A stretch of DNA of 25,858 nt, from the NCBI GenBank assembly GCA_051648105.1, contig JBOFEN010000065.1:1-25858 (forward strand), read 5' to 3'. Under the pieces are notes generated by a model, which did not search any database, had not been told where the DNA came from, and was given only the letters and a program-made list of their open reading frames with translations. The stretch is from UBA7332 sp051648105 (GTDB lineage: Bacteria; Bacteroidota; Bacteroidia; Bacteroidales; UBA7332). How positions within the stretch are numbered: position 1 is the first letter of the stretch; every line of letters begins with the position of its first letter. Of this stretch, positions 1 to 6,826 are shown piece by piece. Both the position numbers and the translations under genes were made by a program.

Positions 1-573
1 TACATAGCCATCAATCTCGAATGAAATTCCTTTAATGACACCAGATCTGATAGCAGTCTCTGTATCATAACCTATTAATGGAGTATCTCCAAGTCTGGAT
101 ACTAGTGGAAGTTTATTAGTCATACTATGCAGTGACTCAAGTCTGATATCTATTCCAGGTGAAATATTACCTCCTCTAAATAAACCAGAAGAATCAAGTA
201 AGTCAAATGTAATAGCTGTACCAGCATCGATGACTAGAATATTCCTATTTGGATATTCAGAATAAGCTCCAACTATAGCTGCTATACGATCGCAACCTAG
301 TGTGTTTGGAGTCCTATACCCTAGATTTACAGGCATTGGAGTCTTGTGAGATAGCTGTATGAACATATTGGTAGATTTGCAAAGATAATCTACCACAGAT
401 TGATCCACTGCTTTGACAGATGAGAAAATAGCTCTTTCAATGATAAATGATGAATATAAATCAATCAAATGATCAATAGATAGTGTATTATACTTAAACC
501 TCTCTATTATAACTCCACCATCAAATAAAGCAATCTTGCAAGACGAATTACCCTGGTCAATAATCAAATTCAT
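1..573 (-). CDS. coaX: Type III pantothenate kinase (CoaX), 3' part cut off by window edge
   Basis: Catalyses ATP-dependent phosphorylation of pantothenate, the first step of coenzyme A synthesis, in the cytoplasm. The reading frame starts at an ATG (571-573) and stays open for 191 codons to the left edge, so roughly the last quarter of the usual ~245-250 aa protein is missing. The N-terminal DQGNSS (residues 6-11) is the phosphate-binding motif of the ASKHA fold. GCDR (93-96), DAGTA (116-120) and GGNISPG (134-140) are the conserved type III PanK motifs for pantothenate and nucleotide binding. Type III enzymes are generally not feedback-inhibited by CoA (family knowledge). It lies downstream of the Lrp-type regulator, separated by about 190 bp of AT-rich DNA, so it may have its own promoter. 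Confidence 0.93.
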   Translation of the reverse strand, partial: MNLIIDQGNSSCKIALFDGGVIIERFKYNTLSIDHLIDLYSSFIIERAIFSSVKAVDQSVVDYLCKSTNMFIQLSHKTPMPVNLGYRTPNTLGCDRIAAIVGAYSEYPNRNILVIDAGTAITFDLLDSSGLFRGGNISPGIDIRLESLHSMTNKLPLVSRLGDTPLIGYDTETAIRSGVIKGISFEIDGYV

Positions 574-765
574 AAAGTAAGTATACTATATAACAACTTA
601 ACATTAGTATTAGTAATAGGTACTAATTCTTATATTTTGACATAATGCAAAGTAACAAAAAGTTTTAATAATATATACTGTATATTCTAATGTAAGTAAC
701 AATAAAAACAGGAACAGAATAAAACTTTAATAATTAACTAATAAAAGTCGAGCATTAATATATTA

Positions 766-1239
766 TCAATCCTCAACGGCATCTGGAATAGGCAACTGTC
801 TCTTGAATGCCTCCTTAAATGAGATTAGTGATTCAGATCCAGATAACCCTAAAGGTTGAAGTTTTGAGTGAATAATCTCAAGAAGGTGCTTGTTGTTTTT
901 TGCGAATATTTTCACAAAAAGATCATATTTACCGGTAGTATAATGACATTCTAAGACCTCAGGTATTTTATACAATTCATCTACCACAGTAGAGAATCGG
1001 CTAGGATCTTTAAGATTAAGCCCCATGAAAGTACAGGTTTCATAACCCATCTTTGCAGGATCTATTAAAAATTCAGATCCTGTTATAACCCCCATGTTTA
1101 CTAACTTTAAAACTCGCTGATGAATAGCAGCACCTGAAACACCACACTCTCTAGCTACTTCAAGAAATGGTACACGAGCATTACCAATAATAATGCGCAA
1201 TATCTTAACATCTAAATTATCAAGTTGATATGCTGGCAT
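766..1239 (-). CDS. Lrp/AsnC family transcriptional regulator
   Basis: A 157-aa protein of normal length for the feast/famine (Lrp/AsnC) family, which binds DNA as dimers or octamers and senses amino acids or related small molecules. Residues ~9-54 form the winged helix-turn-helix: LDVKILRII, then an ARVPFLEVARECGVS helix-turn-helix, then a conserved MGVITG wing. Residues ~68-145 are the RAM/ligand-binding domain, with the PEVLECHYTTGKYDLFVKI stretch typical of it. The gene is separated from the upstream exbD by a terminator, and no perfect TAnnTTTG box is visible in the short gap, so its promoter may lie inside the end of exbD. The target genes cannot be told from the sequence. The exb cluster, coaX and the amino-acid transporters further away are all only possibilities. 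Confidence 0.9.
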   Translation of the reverse strand: MPAYQLDNLDVKILRIIIGNARVPFLEVARECGVSGAAIHQRVLKLVNMGVITGSEFLIDPAKMGYETCTFMGLNLKDPSRFSTVVDELYKIPEVLECHYTTGKYDLFVKIFAKNNKHLLEIIHSKLQPLGLSGSESLISFKEAFKRQLPIPDAVED

Positions 1240-1267
1240 TTGAATAAAAATTAGGAAACGATACTAT

Positions 1268-1305
1268 TAAAAAGAGAGAGGGAATCTAAAAAGACCCCCT
1301 CTTTC
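1268..1305 (-). terminator. Intrinsic terminator after the exbB-exbD cluster
   Basis: Read on the minus strand, an AAAGAG(GG)GGG arm and a CCCTCTCTCT arm form an imperfect GC-rich stem around an A/T loop, directly followed by a T5 tract. It begins about 20 nt after the stop codon of the last exbD gene, as expected for the end of that operon. The stem needs a small bulge, so it is a good but not perfect hairpin. Confidence 0.6.
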
Positions 1306-1325
1306 AATATTAGACTAGCTATAAA

Positions 1326-1790
1326 TTAGTTTGCTTGAACAGCTGAGTAGTTGATCTTCAAAGCTTGAGCTTCACGTAAAGCTTGCTTAATATCAACAAT
1401 AACACCCATCTTTGTAGCTTGATCGACTTTCATAGACACAGTCATATATGCCTGGTCTTCCTCTTTCATGCTAGAACGCTCTTGTGCAATATAGTCTTGA
1501 ATCTCACTCACTTCAGCAAATTTATCATTTAACTGAATACGTGTTTCACCACCCATTTTCTTACGAAACTCCATAGTTGGCTTACCAGCATAGATGAATG
1601 TTACTAAAGACTTCTTCTCTAACTTCTGCAACTCAGTAGCTTGAGGGAGCTTAAATTCTACCTTTAATGTAACCTCTCTCATAGTGGTTACAATCATAAA
1701 GAAGAATAGAAGTGTAAAGATCAAATCGGGCAATGAAGAGGTGTTCAATGCAGGCATTTCGCGACCCCCTGATTTACTAAATTTTCCCAT
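1326..1790 (-). CDS. exbD: ExbD/TolR-type biopolymer transport protein (second ExbD)
   Basis: Inner-membrane partner of ExbB that converts the proton gradient into motion of TonB. At 154 aa it has a short cytoplasmic N-terminus (1-~20), one membrane helix (~20-38) carrying the conserved proton-relay aspartate D22 in LPDLIFTLLFFFMI, and a periplasmic domain to the C-terminus. Its ATG overlaps the stop codon of the preceding exbD by one base (TAATG), which implies translational coupling. The upstream gene's terminal Gly-Gly-Gly-Lys codons happen to supply a GGAGGA sequence just before this start, which is unusual in a phylum that mostly lacks Shine-Dalgarno sites. The gene ends just before a terminator and is the last of the cluster. 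It differs clearly from the first ExbD in its periplasmic part, so the two are paralogues that probably do not simply duplicate each other. Confidence 0.92.
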   Translation of the reverse strand: MGKFSKSGGREMPALNTSSLPDLIFTLLFFFMIVTTMREVTLKVEFKLPQATELQKLEKKSLVTFIYAGKPTMEFRKKMGGETRIQLNDKFAEVSEIQDYIAQERSSMKEEDQAYMTVSMKVDQATKMGVIVDIKQALREAQALKINYSAVQAN

Positions 1791-2380
1791 TATTTTCCTC
1801 CTCCATAGTTTTTAGGTTCTGCTTCGGAGATCTTCTGAGGATAGATAGTCTGTACAGCCTTTTTCTCCTCATCGTTCAACTCTTCGAACACTTTACCGAA
1901 TTTCTTATTAGAGATATTATTACGAAGTTCGTTAATAGCAGCAATCAATTCATTCTGAACTCGAATGTATGCTTGATACTCAGTTCCTCGGTCATTTTGT
2001 AGAGATATTACGTGGTTTTTGGTAACCATTGTAGCTCCAAAGAAAGGCACATCAACTACAAAACGCTCAGGAAGAGTTGGATCATCATTGCTATTATCAA
2101 TAAACTCTTTCGTCTTCTCTTTCAATTGAAGAACGTCCAGTGGCTGGCCGTTCACCATCAACTGGTTGTTTGAGTTAATCAAAACAACCAAGACGTTACG
2201 CTCTTTCACATCAATATCTTCTTGCTTCTGATCCTTAGGTACTGGAGGAGGTAGACGACGAGCCAAACCTCTATCAGTATCCATTGATGTAGTGATCAAG
2301 AAGAAAATAAGTAGCAAGAACGCAATATCCGCCGTTGAACTGGCATTAATTTCAGGTACTTTTTTCTTTTTTCTTGCCAT
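1790..2380 (-). CDS. exbD: ExbD/TolR-type biopolymer transport protein (first ExbD)
   Basis: A 196-aa protein with a strongly basic N-terminus (RKKKK), then a single membrane helix (~17-33) with the proton-carrying aspartate D18 in STADIAFLLLIFFL, then a short proline stretch (RRLPPPVP, ~42-49) and a larger periplasmic domain. It is longer than E. coli ExbD (141 aa) because of an extra charged segment in the C-terminal third. The order exbB, 4-TM protein, exbD, exbD is a recurrent Bacteroidetes arrangement (family knowledge). The 45-bp gap from the 4-TM gene holds no recognisable promoter or terminator, so it is taken as part of one operon. It ends in GGGK codons overlapping the next start. 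Confidence 0.92.
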   Translation of the reverse strand: MARKKKKVPEINASSTADIAFLLLIFFLITTSMDTDRGLARRLPPPVPKDQKQEDIDVKERNVLVVLINSNNQLMVNGQPLDVLQLKEKTKEFIDNSNDDPTLPERFVVDVPFFGATMVTKNHVISLQNDRGTEYQAYIRVQNELIAAINELRNNISNKKFGKVFEELNDEEKKAVQTIYPQKISEAEPKNYGGGK

Positions 2381-2425
2381 TTTGCTTTGTTATTTTTAGT
2401 TAGATAAAGGATAATCCAACATCAA

Positions 2426-2887
2426 TTATTTTTTAACTAGTTTCAAAACGTTTGACAACGATATTGAAACAACAGCAAAACCGATCAAGAAATATGAAGA
2501 GTAAAGCATCATATCTGCAATCTTCAATGTACCTGGCACGTTATCTTCACCATCATATCCTGGAAGGTCTAGAACCGTTCCATCTGCAACAGCGTAAGCA
2601 ACACCAAGCACTGAAGCAAATAGTGCTATATTAATAACAGTCTCCAACGCTTTCTTAGGCGTATCCTTAAGAGAAACTCCGAATTGGAATAATGCAAAGA
2701 AGGCAGTACAAACAATACCAATTCCAACTAGTGCATATGCCCAAAACATCAATATCTCTGTATTTATAGGCTCTAATACCTCAGCATTCGGGTCAACATA
2801 CCCTCCACCATAGTACAATCCTAAGACTACTACAGTAACTGCAAGCATGAAGTAGAGAGACCACTTTGCAATTTTACCGATTGACAT
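2426..2887 (-). CDS. Four-helix membrane protein of the Exb cluster, function unknown
   Basis: I do not recognise a characterised family. The 153-aa protein has four clear hydrophobic segments (~8-26, ~46-70, ~83-102, ~127-149) joined by short loops, no cleavable signal and a basic C-terminus (VLKLVKK). It begins 8 bp after the exbB stop and precedes two exbD genes, so it is almost certainly made with the ExbB-ExbD motor. Small membrane proteins of this kind are known to sit at this place in Bacteroidetes exb clusters. A role as accessory subunit or assembly factor of the energy-transducing complex is inference from position only. No catalytic motif is visible. Confidence 0.8.
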   Translation of the reverse strand: MSIGKIAKWSLYFMLAVTVVVLGLYYGGGYVDPNAEVLEPINTEILMFWAYALVGIGIVCTAFFALFQFGVSLKDTPKKALETVINIALFASVLGVAYAVADGTVLDLPGYDGEDNVPGTLKIADMMLYSSYFLIGFAVVSISLSNVLKLVKK

Positions 2888-2895
2888 AGTCTTAA

Positions 2896-3693
2896 TTATT
2901 TATTGTATTTAGTATTGTATTTGATTACAAGGTCAAGCAAAGAAACAGAAGAATCTTCCATATCGTTCAAGATGCTTTCAACTTTAGCAAGTACGTAGTT
3001 GTAGAACAATTGAAGGATCAAAGCAACGATCAAACCACCGATAGTAGTGATCAAGGCAACCTTCATACCACCAGCAACAACTGTTGGAGAGATATCACCT
3101 ACTTGTTGGATTTTATCGAATGCCTGAACCATACCGATTACAGTACCCAAGAATCCTAAAGATGGAGCCATTGCGATAAATAGAGTGATCCAAGAAAGAC
3201 CTTTTTCTAGCAAACCAGCTTGAACACCACCGTAAGAAACTACAGCTTTTTCAACTACATCAACACCATGATCCATACGCATAAGACCTTGGTAGAAGAT
3301 AGAAGCGATAGGACCTCTAGTGTTACGACAGATAGTCTTAGCACCTTCAAGATCACCTTTATTCAAAGCAGCTTCAACTTCAGCCAACAATTTCTTAGTG
3401 TTAACTTCAGCTAGGTTCAAATAGATGATACGCTCAATAATGAATGCCATACCGAAGATCAATGCAATCATTACGATAGACATAAAGAACGCGTTACCTT
3501 CGATAAACTTAGTTTTAAGAGCTTTGTGAAGACCAACTTCTTCTGTAGCCATTTCTGTTGTTGCAGCAGCAGCAGTTTGAGCTTGCTCAGCCACTTGCTC
3601 AACTTGAGCAGCAGGTGCTTCATCTTGAGCCATTACGGTTGTTCCCATCGCGAGGAAACCAGACATTGCGAGAATAGCAAATAACTTTTTCAT
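2896..3693 (-). CDS. exbB: ExbB/TolQ/MotA-type proton channel protein
   Basis: Pentameric inner-membrane channel subunit that, with ExbD, uses the proton gradient to energise TonB. The 265-aa protein starts with a signal-like segment (1-22, ending MAQ) and an Ala/Gln/Glu-rich linker (~23-52). Such an N-terminal extension is common in Bacteroidetes ExbB and absent in E. coli. Membrane helices lie at ~68-90, ~163-192 and ~203-235. The stretch APSLGFLGTVIGMVQAF (176-192) is the hallmark of the MotA/TolQ/ExbB family, and the cytoplasmic loop (~95-160) has the expected helical, charged composition. It is the first protein gene of a four-gene cluster and lies 78 bp downstream of tRNA-Ser, with no canonical promoter visible between them. 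Confidence 0.95.
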   Translation of the reverse strand: MKKLFAILAMSGFLAMGTTVMAQDEAPAAQVEQVAEQAQTAAAATTEMATEEVGLHKALKTKFIEGNAFFMSIVMIALIFGMAFIIERIIYLNLAEVNTKKLLAEVEAALNKGDLEGAKTICRNTRGPIASIFYQGLMRMDHGVDVVEKAVVSYGGVQAGLLEKGLSWITLFIAMAPSLGFLGTVIGMVQAFDKIQQVGDISPTVVAGGMKVALITTIGGLIVALILQLFYNYVLAKVESILNDMEDSSVSLLDLVIKYNTKYNK

Positions 3694-3771
3694 CGTTCTT
3701 TAATTTTAGGTTTGTTTTTGATTATTGTTATTTAATTATTTTAATACAGTGTATCTAAAACCAATTCTACG

Positions 3772-3859
3772 CGGAGTGAGGGGGATTCGAACCCCCGAAG
3801 CACTTTTGGCGCTTACACGCTTTCCAGGCGTGCCTCTTCAACCACTCGAGCACCACTCC
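3772..3859 (-). tRNA. tRNA-Ser(GGA): tRNA-Ser (anticodon GGA)
   Basis: Read on the minus strand this is an 88-nt class II tRNA. The 7-bp acceptor stem is GGAGTGG with TCACTCC (one G-U pair). The anticodon arm CACGC-CTGGAAA-GCGTG places GGA at 3823-3825. The long variable arm has stem AAGCGC/GTGCTT, and the T arm is GGGGG-TTCGAAT-CCCCC. The discriminator base is G, as in serine tRNAs, and no 3' CCA is encoded, so CCA must be added enzymatically. It reads UCC and UCU codons. Confidence 0.97.
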
Positions 3860-3916
3860 TTTTGTTTAGTTGCGAAAAGTATTAATTATTCTCGCAATAT
3901 CAATAGGTTTCGGACA

Positions 3917-3924
3917 CAAATGTA
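3917..3924 (-). promoter_or_regulatory. Probable Bacteroidetes -7 box upstream of tRNA-Ser
   Basis: Minus-strand TACATTTG matches the TAnnTTTG consensus of the Bacteroidetes primary sigma factor. It ends about 58 bp before the mature tRNA 5' end. No TTTG -33 box is seen at the usual distance, so only half of the signal is supported. Confidence 0.45.
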
Positions 3925-4037
3925 AATAAATTTCTTACGTCTCCTACTTTTGGGTTCAATCTTTTATTATTAAAACCGAAAAAAGTTTCAAAATAAGAGT
4001 ATAAATGGGGTAATAATATCACTTTTCACATTTAGGA

Positions 4038-4799
4038 CTAACGAAAAAAGATCTTTTTAGCATTTTCAGAAGTTACCTTTGCTACACGTTCTGGCAAAAC
4101 CTCATAAATATCAGACAATGCATCTGCAACAACAACAACATTCCTTGGATGATTCCTTTTACCTCTATTTGGAGCAGGAGTAAGATATGGAGAGTCTGTT
4201 TCTAACACTAATCTATCGAGAGGTATATTAACCAACTCTGCCTTAAGAGAGCTATTTTTAAAAGTAACTACCCCATTAATACCTAAGAAAAAATCACCTG
4301 CTCTAAATATTCGGTCTGCTTGCTGTGAAGTCCCTGTAAAACTATGAAAAACGCCCCTAAGCCCACTTATTGATTCAACAACCTCTATTGTCTCCTCAAA
4401 AGAATCTCTCATGTGTATTACTACAGGAAGATCTAGCTCTTTTGCCCACAACAACTGTCTTTCAAACGAAATCAACTGTTCCTTGACAAGCTCTTTACTC
4501 CAATAAAGATCAACCCCAATCTCTCCTATTGCAGAATATCTACGAGAATCAATATGAGATCGAATTAAGGCTAACTGCTCCTCAAAATTCGGGCCAATAC
4601 TTGTTGGGTGAATACCCATCATTGAGAAACAATAACCAGGATAGAGTGACTCAACCCTATGCATACTCTCAATAGAGTCCTCATCAACATTTGGCATAAA
4701 GATATACTCAACGCCAGCAACCACACTTTCCTCAATAACACTATCAAGATCTGAAACATATTCCTCACCATATATGTGGGAGTGAGTATCAATATACAT
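4038..4799 (-). CDS. TatD family metal-dependent DNase/hydrolase
   Basis: A 253-aa cytoplasmic TIM-barrel hydrolase, normal length for TatD enzymes, which have 3'-5' exonuclease activity in DNA repair and degradation and may have other substrates. All metal ligands of the family are visible: H6 and H8 in DTHSH, E93 in GEIGVDLYW, H129 in PVVIHMRD, H152 in FHSFTG and D202 in ETDSPYLTP. The APNRGKRNHP stretch after the last motif is also typical. The start is 19 bp after the stop of the polyprenyl synthase gene, so the two are probably co-transcribed. There is no metabolic reason for this pairing, and it looks like ordinary operon packing. Confidence 0.93.
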   Translation of the reverse strand: MYIDTHSHIYGEEYVSDLDSVIEESVVAGVEYIFMPNVDEDSIESMHRVESLYPGYCFSMMGIHPTSIGPNFEEQLALIRSHIDSRRYSAIGEIGVDLYWSKELVKEQLISFERQLLWAKELDLPVVIHMRDSFEETIEVVESISGLRGVFHSFTGTSQQADRIFRAGDFFLGINGVVTFKNSSLKAELVNIPLDRLVLETDSPYLTPAPNRGKRNHPRNVVVVADALSDIYEVLPERVAKVTSENAKKIFFR

Positions 4800-4818
4800 A
4801 TGATATTATTTGATTAAA

Positions 4819-5799
4819 TTACACCTCTCTTGACAACAGCATATCCGAAAGTCGTCTTAACTCTATCTTTCTCTCATCTGGAATAGACAACCTCTCTAGA
4901 GAAGCCAGAGCAATATCAGAATAGGATTTCATTTTTTCAATACAAACACTCTTAATATCAATTTCATTAAAAATTGATGTGACCTCTTCTACCTTAGAGT
5001 CTCTATCCAACGACAAATCGCTCATAGCAGAGATCAACCTCGCTCTGGTGGCATCATTAGCAAGCCTAAGAGATTCTAGCAATAGGAAAGTCTTTTTATT
5101 ACAAGCGATATCTCCCCCAATCTCCTTACCAAATTTTGCAGGGTCCCCATAAACATCTAGAAGGTCATCCTTCAATTGAAATGCCAAACCAACATTCTGA
5201 CCGAACATATAGATCTCTTCTTGATCCTGCTTAGAGGCACCAACTGATATTGCCCCCATCTGAAGTGCACACCCTAGCAATACGGCAGTTTTAAGTCTAA
5301 TCATCTCTAAATACTCTTCCGTAGTAACATCAGACCTAGATTCGAAAGCCATATCTAGCTGCTGCCCCTCACAAACCTCTCTTGCCGTTCTGGAAAAGAG
5401 AGAAAGAAGAGCTGGAAGAGTGCTACTATTACTGCGGCAAACCTCCTCATAGGCAACTATAAGCATGGCATCACCAGATAGGATAGCTCTATTCTCATCC
5501 CATACTTTATGAACCGTTGGCTTACCTCGTCTAACATCTGCCCTATCCATAACATCATCATGAAGTAGAGTGAAGTTATGAAAGATCTCTACTCCTATAG
5601 CAGATGGAAGAGCAGACTCAATCTTATCAGAGAAAAGATTTGCACCCATCAATGTTAAGATAGGCCTAATCCTCTTCCCTCCCAATGACAAAGAGTAGTG
5701 AATTGGGGTGTAGAGATCAGGAACATTAGAGTGAAAATTCAATTGCGAAACCTCCTGACTTACCTTATCAAGAATTGTCTCAAAACTATATATACTCAT
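4819..5799 (-). CDS. Polyprenyl diphosphate synthase, short-chain type by sequence
   Basis: Condenses isopentenyl diphosphate onto allylic diphosphates in the isoprenoid pathway. Taking the ATG at 5797-5799 gives 326 aa; the frame is open slightly further, but only to a TTG. Visible motifs are GGKRIRP (~40-46), the first Asp-rich motif DDVMD (D81, D82, D85) and the second DDLLD (D211, D212, D215). The residue five before the first Asp is Phe76. An aromatic there blocks elongation in FPP/GGPP synthases, whereas octaprenyl synthases have a small residue. The motif also lacks the two-residue insertion of E. coli IspA. This resembles archaeal-type GGPP synthases, so a C15-C20 product is inferred. 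It precedes tatD by 19 bp. No clear promoter box is visible in the gap after the tonB terminator. Confidence 0.9.
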   Translation of the reverse strand: MSIYSFETILDKVSQEVSQLNFHSNVPDLYTPIHYSLSLGGKRIRPILTLMGANLFSDKIESALPSAIGVEIFHNFTLLHDDVMDRADVRRGKPTVHKVWDENRAILSGDAMLIVAYEEVCRSNSSTLPALLSLFSRTAREVCEGQQLDMAFESRSDVTTEEYLEMIRLKTAVLLGCALQMGAISVGASKQDQEEIYMFGQNVGLAFQLKDDLLDVYGDPAKFGKEIGGDIACNKKTFLLLESLRLANDATRARLISAMSDLSLDRDSKVEEVTSIFNEIDIKSVCIEKMKSYSDIALASLERLSIPDERKIELRRLSDMLLSREV

Positions 5800-5873
5800 A
5801 ACCAATATGTATCTGTTCGAATCTAACGAATTATTAAATCAGAAGAAAGAATCTCCTAATAGGACTTTTACAA

Positions 5874-5907
5874 AAAGAGAGCACACCCTTAGGGAGCACT
5901 CTCTTTT
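5874..5907 (-). terminator. Intrinsic terminator after tonB
   Basis: On the minus strand, an AAAAGAGAG arm pairs with CTCTCTTTT (9 bp). Between them is a small internal loop and an inner CCC-TAA-GGG hairpin, and T5 closes the element. It lies about 23 nt past the tonB stop and separates tonB from the polyprenyl synthase gene. Confidence 0.75.
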
Positions 5908-5929
5908 GCATTTCTTGATATAAATAGAA

Positions 5930-6619
5930 TTACTGCAATCTAAAGTTAATAGGCACAGTATATTTTACGCGAACTGGTTTCCCACGTTGCTTTCCTGGTT
6001 TCCATGCTGGCATAGCATTGATAACTCGGATAGCTTCTCTATCTAGAGATGGGTCAACCCCCCTTACAACTTCAGGATCTACAACTTTACCGTCACGGTT
6101 AATAGTAAACGATACAATTACACGACCTTGAATTGCATTCTCCTGAGCAATTACTGGGTATTTAACTGATTTACCCAAATATTGCAATAGAGCAGTCTCA
6201 CCACCTGGGAATTGAGGCATTTCCTCAACCACAGTAAAGATCTGATGTTCTGTTGGATCTTCTTCCTCAACAACTGGTGGTCTAAATTGAACCTCTACCT
6301 TTTGATTTTTATCATCTTCAGTAGAAGCAATCTCAACATCCTGTACCTCTTGTTTGTTGTCTACGATATTAATCTCTTCAACAACTGTTGGAGGTGCTGG
6401 GGGTGGGGGTGGAGGAGGTGGTGTCTCTTGACGTGTAATAGGAATAATCTCTTCCTCAAAGAAGGCATCAGATACTCCAGCTAGGTCAGCTTTCTTAACG
6501 TCAGAAGTTGTCCATTCAAAACCTACGAAAATCGCAGCTAGGACAAATACATACCCAAGAAGCAAGTAAACCAGCCTCTTGTTCTCCAAATCTGCTTGTG
6601 GTGACTTTTTTATTTCCAT
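5930..6619 (-). CDS. tonB: TonB energy-transducing protein
   Basis: Spans the periplasm to pass ExbB-ExbD energy to outer-membrane receptors. The 229-aa protein has a basic cytoplasmic N-terminus, one membrane anchor (~16-35), a proline run P67-P77 (eight prolines, then Ala, then two more), an acidic Val/Glu-rich periplasmic linker (~80-125) and a C-terminal TonB domain (~145-229). That domain contains YP (154-155), GRVIVSFTINRDGKV (165-179) and a final VPINFRLQ strand. Length and architecture are normal for Bacteroidetes TonB. It is bounded by a promoter box upstream and a terminator downstream, so it is probably monocistronic and regulated apart from the exbB-exbD cluster 2.2 kb away. It probably serves receptors such as the one at the right edge of the window. 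Confidence 0.95.
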   Translation of the reverse strand: MEIKKSPQADLENKRLVYLLLGYVFVLAAIFVGFEWTTSDVKKADLAGVSDAFFEEEIIPITRQETPPPPPPPPAPPTVVEEINIVDNKQEVQDVEIASTEDDKNQKVEVQFRPPVVEEEDPTEHQIFTVVEEMPQFPGGETALLQYLGKSVKYPVIAQENAIQGRVIVSFTINRDGKVVDPEVVRGVDPSLDREAIRVINAMPAWKPGKQRGKPVRVKYTVPINFRLQ

Positions 6620-6675
6620 ATTTACTTAGTATTATATTTCTTGGTTGAATTCAAAGGAGCACCCTTCGTTTGGTG

Positions 6676-6683
6676 CAAATGTA
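6676..6683 (-). promoter_or_regulatory. Probable -7 box of the tonB promoter
   Basis: Minus-strand TACATTTG matches the TAnnTTTG consensus and lies 57 bp before the tonB ATG. The upstream DNA is A/T-rich, but no TTTG is found at -33. Confidence 0.5.
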
Positions 6684-6782
6684 ATATTTTTTTTATTTGA
6701 GCTATTTCCTTTTGACTCTTTTTTTGCCAAAAACTATGATTTATTTGCACCATGATAGGAATATAATGCTCTTTCTAGTAAT

Positions 6783-6813
6783 AAAACCCCGAAACAAATA
6801 GCTTCGGGGTTTT
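6783..6813 (-). terminator. Intrinsic terminator after dsbD
   Basis: A perfect 11-bp stem (AAAACCCCGAA with TTCGGGGTTTT) surrounds a 9-nt loop and ends in T4. It lies 14 nt past the dsbD stop codon. The A and T flanks make it potentially bidirectional, but only dsbD reads into it directly. Confidence 0.85.
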
Positions 6814-6826
6814 AATGTTCAATATA

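Noticed and set aside
574..765. Gap between the Lrp regulator and coaX
   Set aside because: A near-match -7 box (TTACTTTG at 648-655, one mismatch, no -33) and weak AT dyads are present, but none is strong enough to annotate; no small gene was seen.
3725..3925. Plus-strand open frame over the tRNA region
   Set aside because: It runs antisense across tRNA-Ser and its promoter region, and its protein has no family resemblance.
5800..5805. TTG start for the polyprenyl synthase
   Set aside because: An ATG lies two codons downstream and gives a normal N-terminus.
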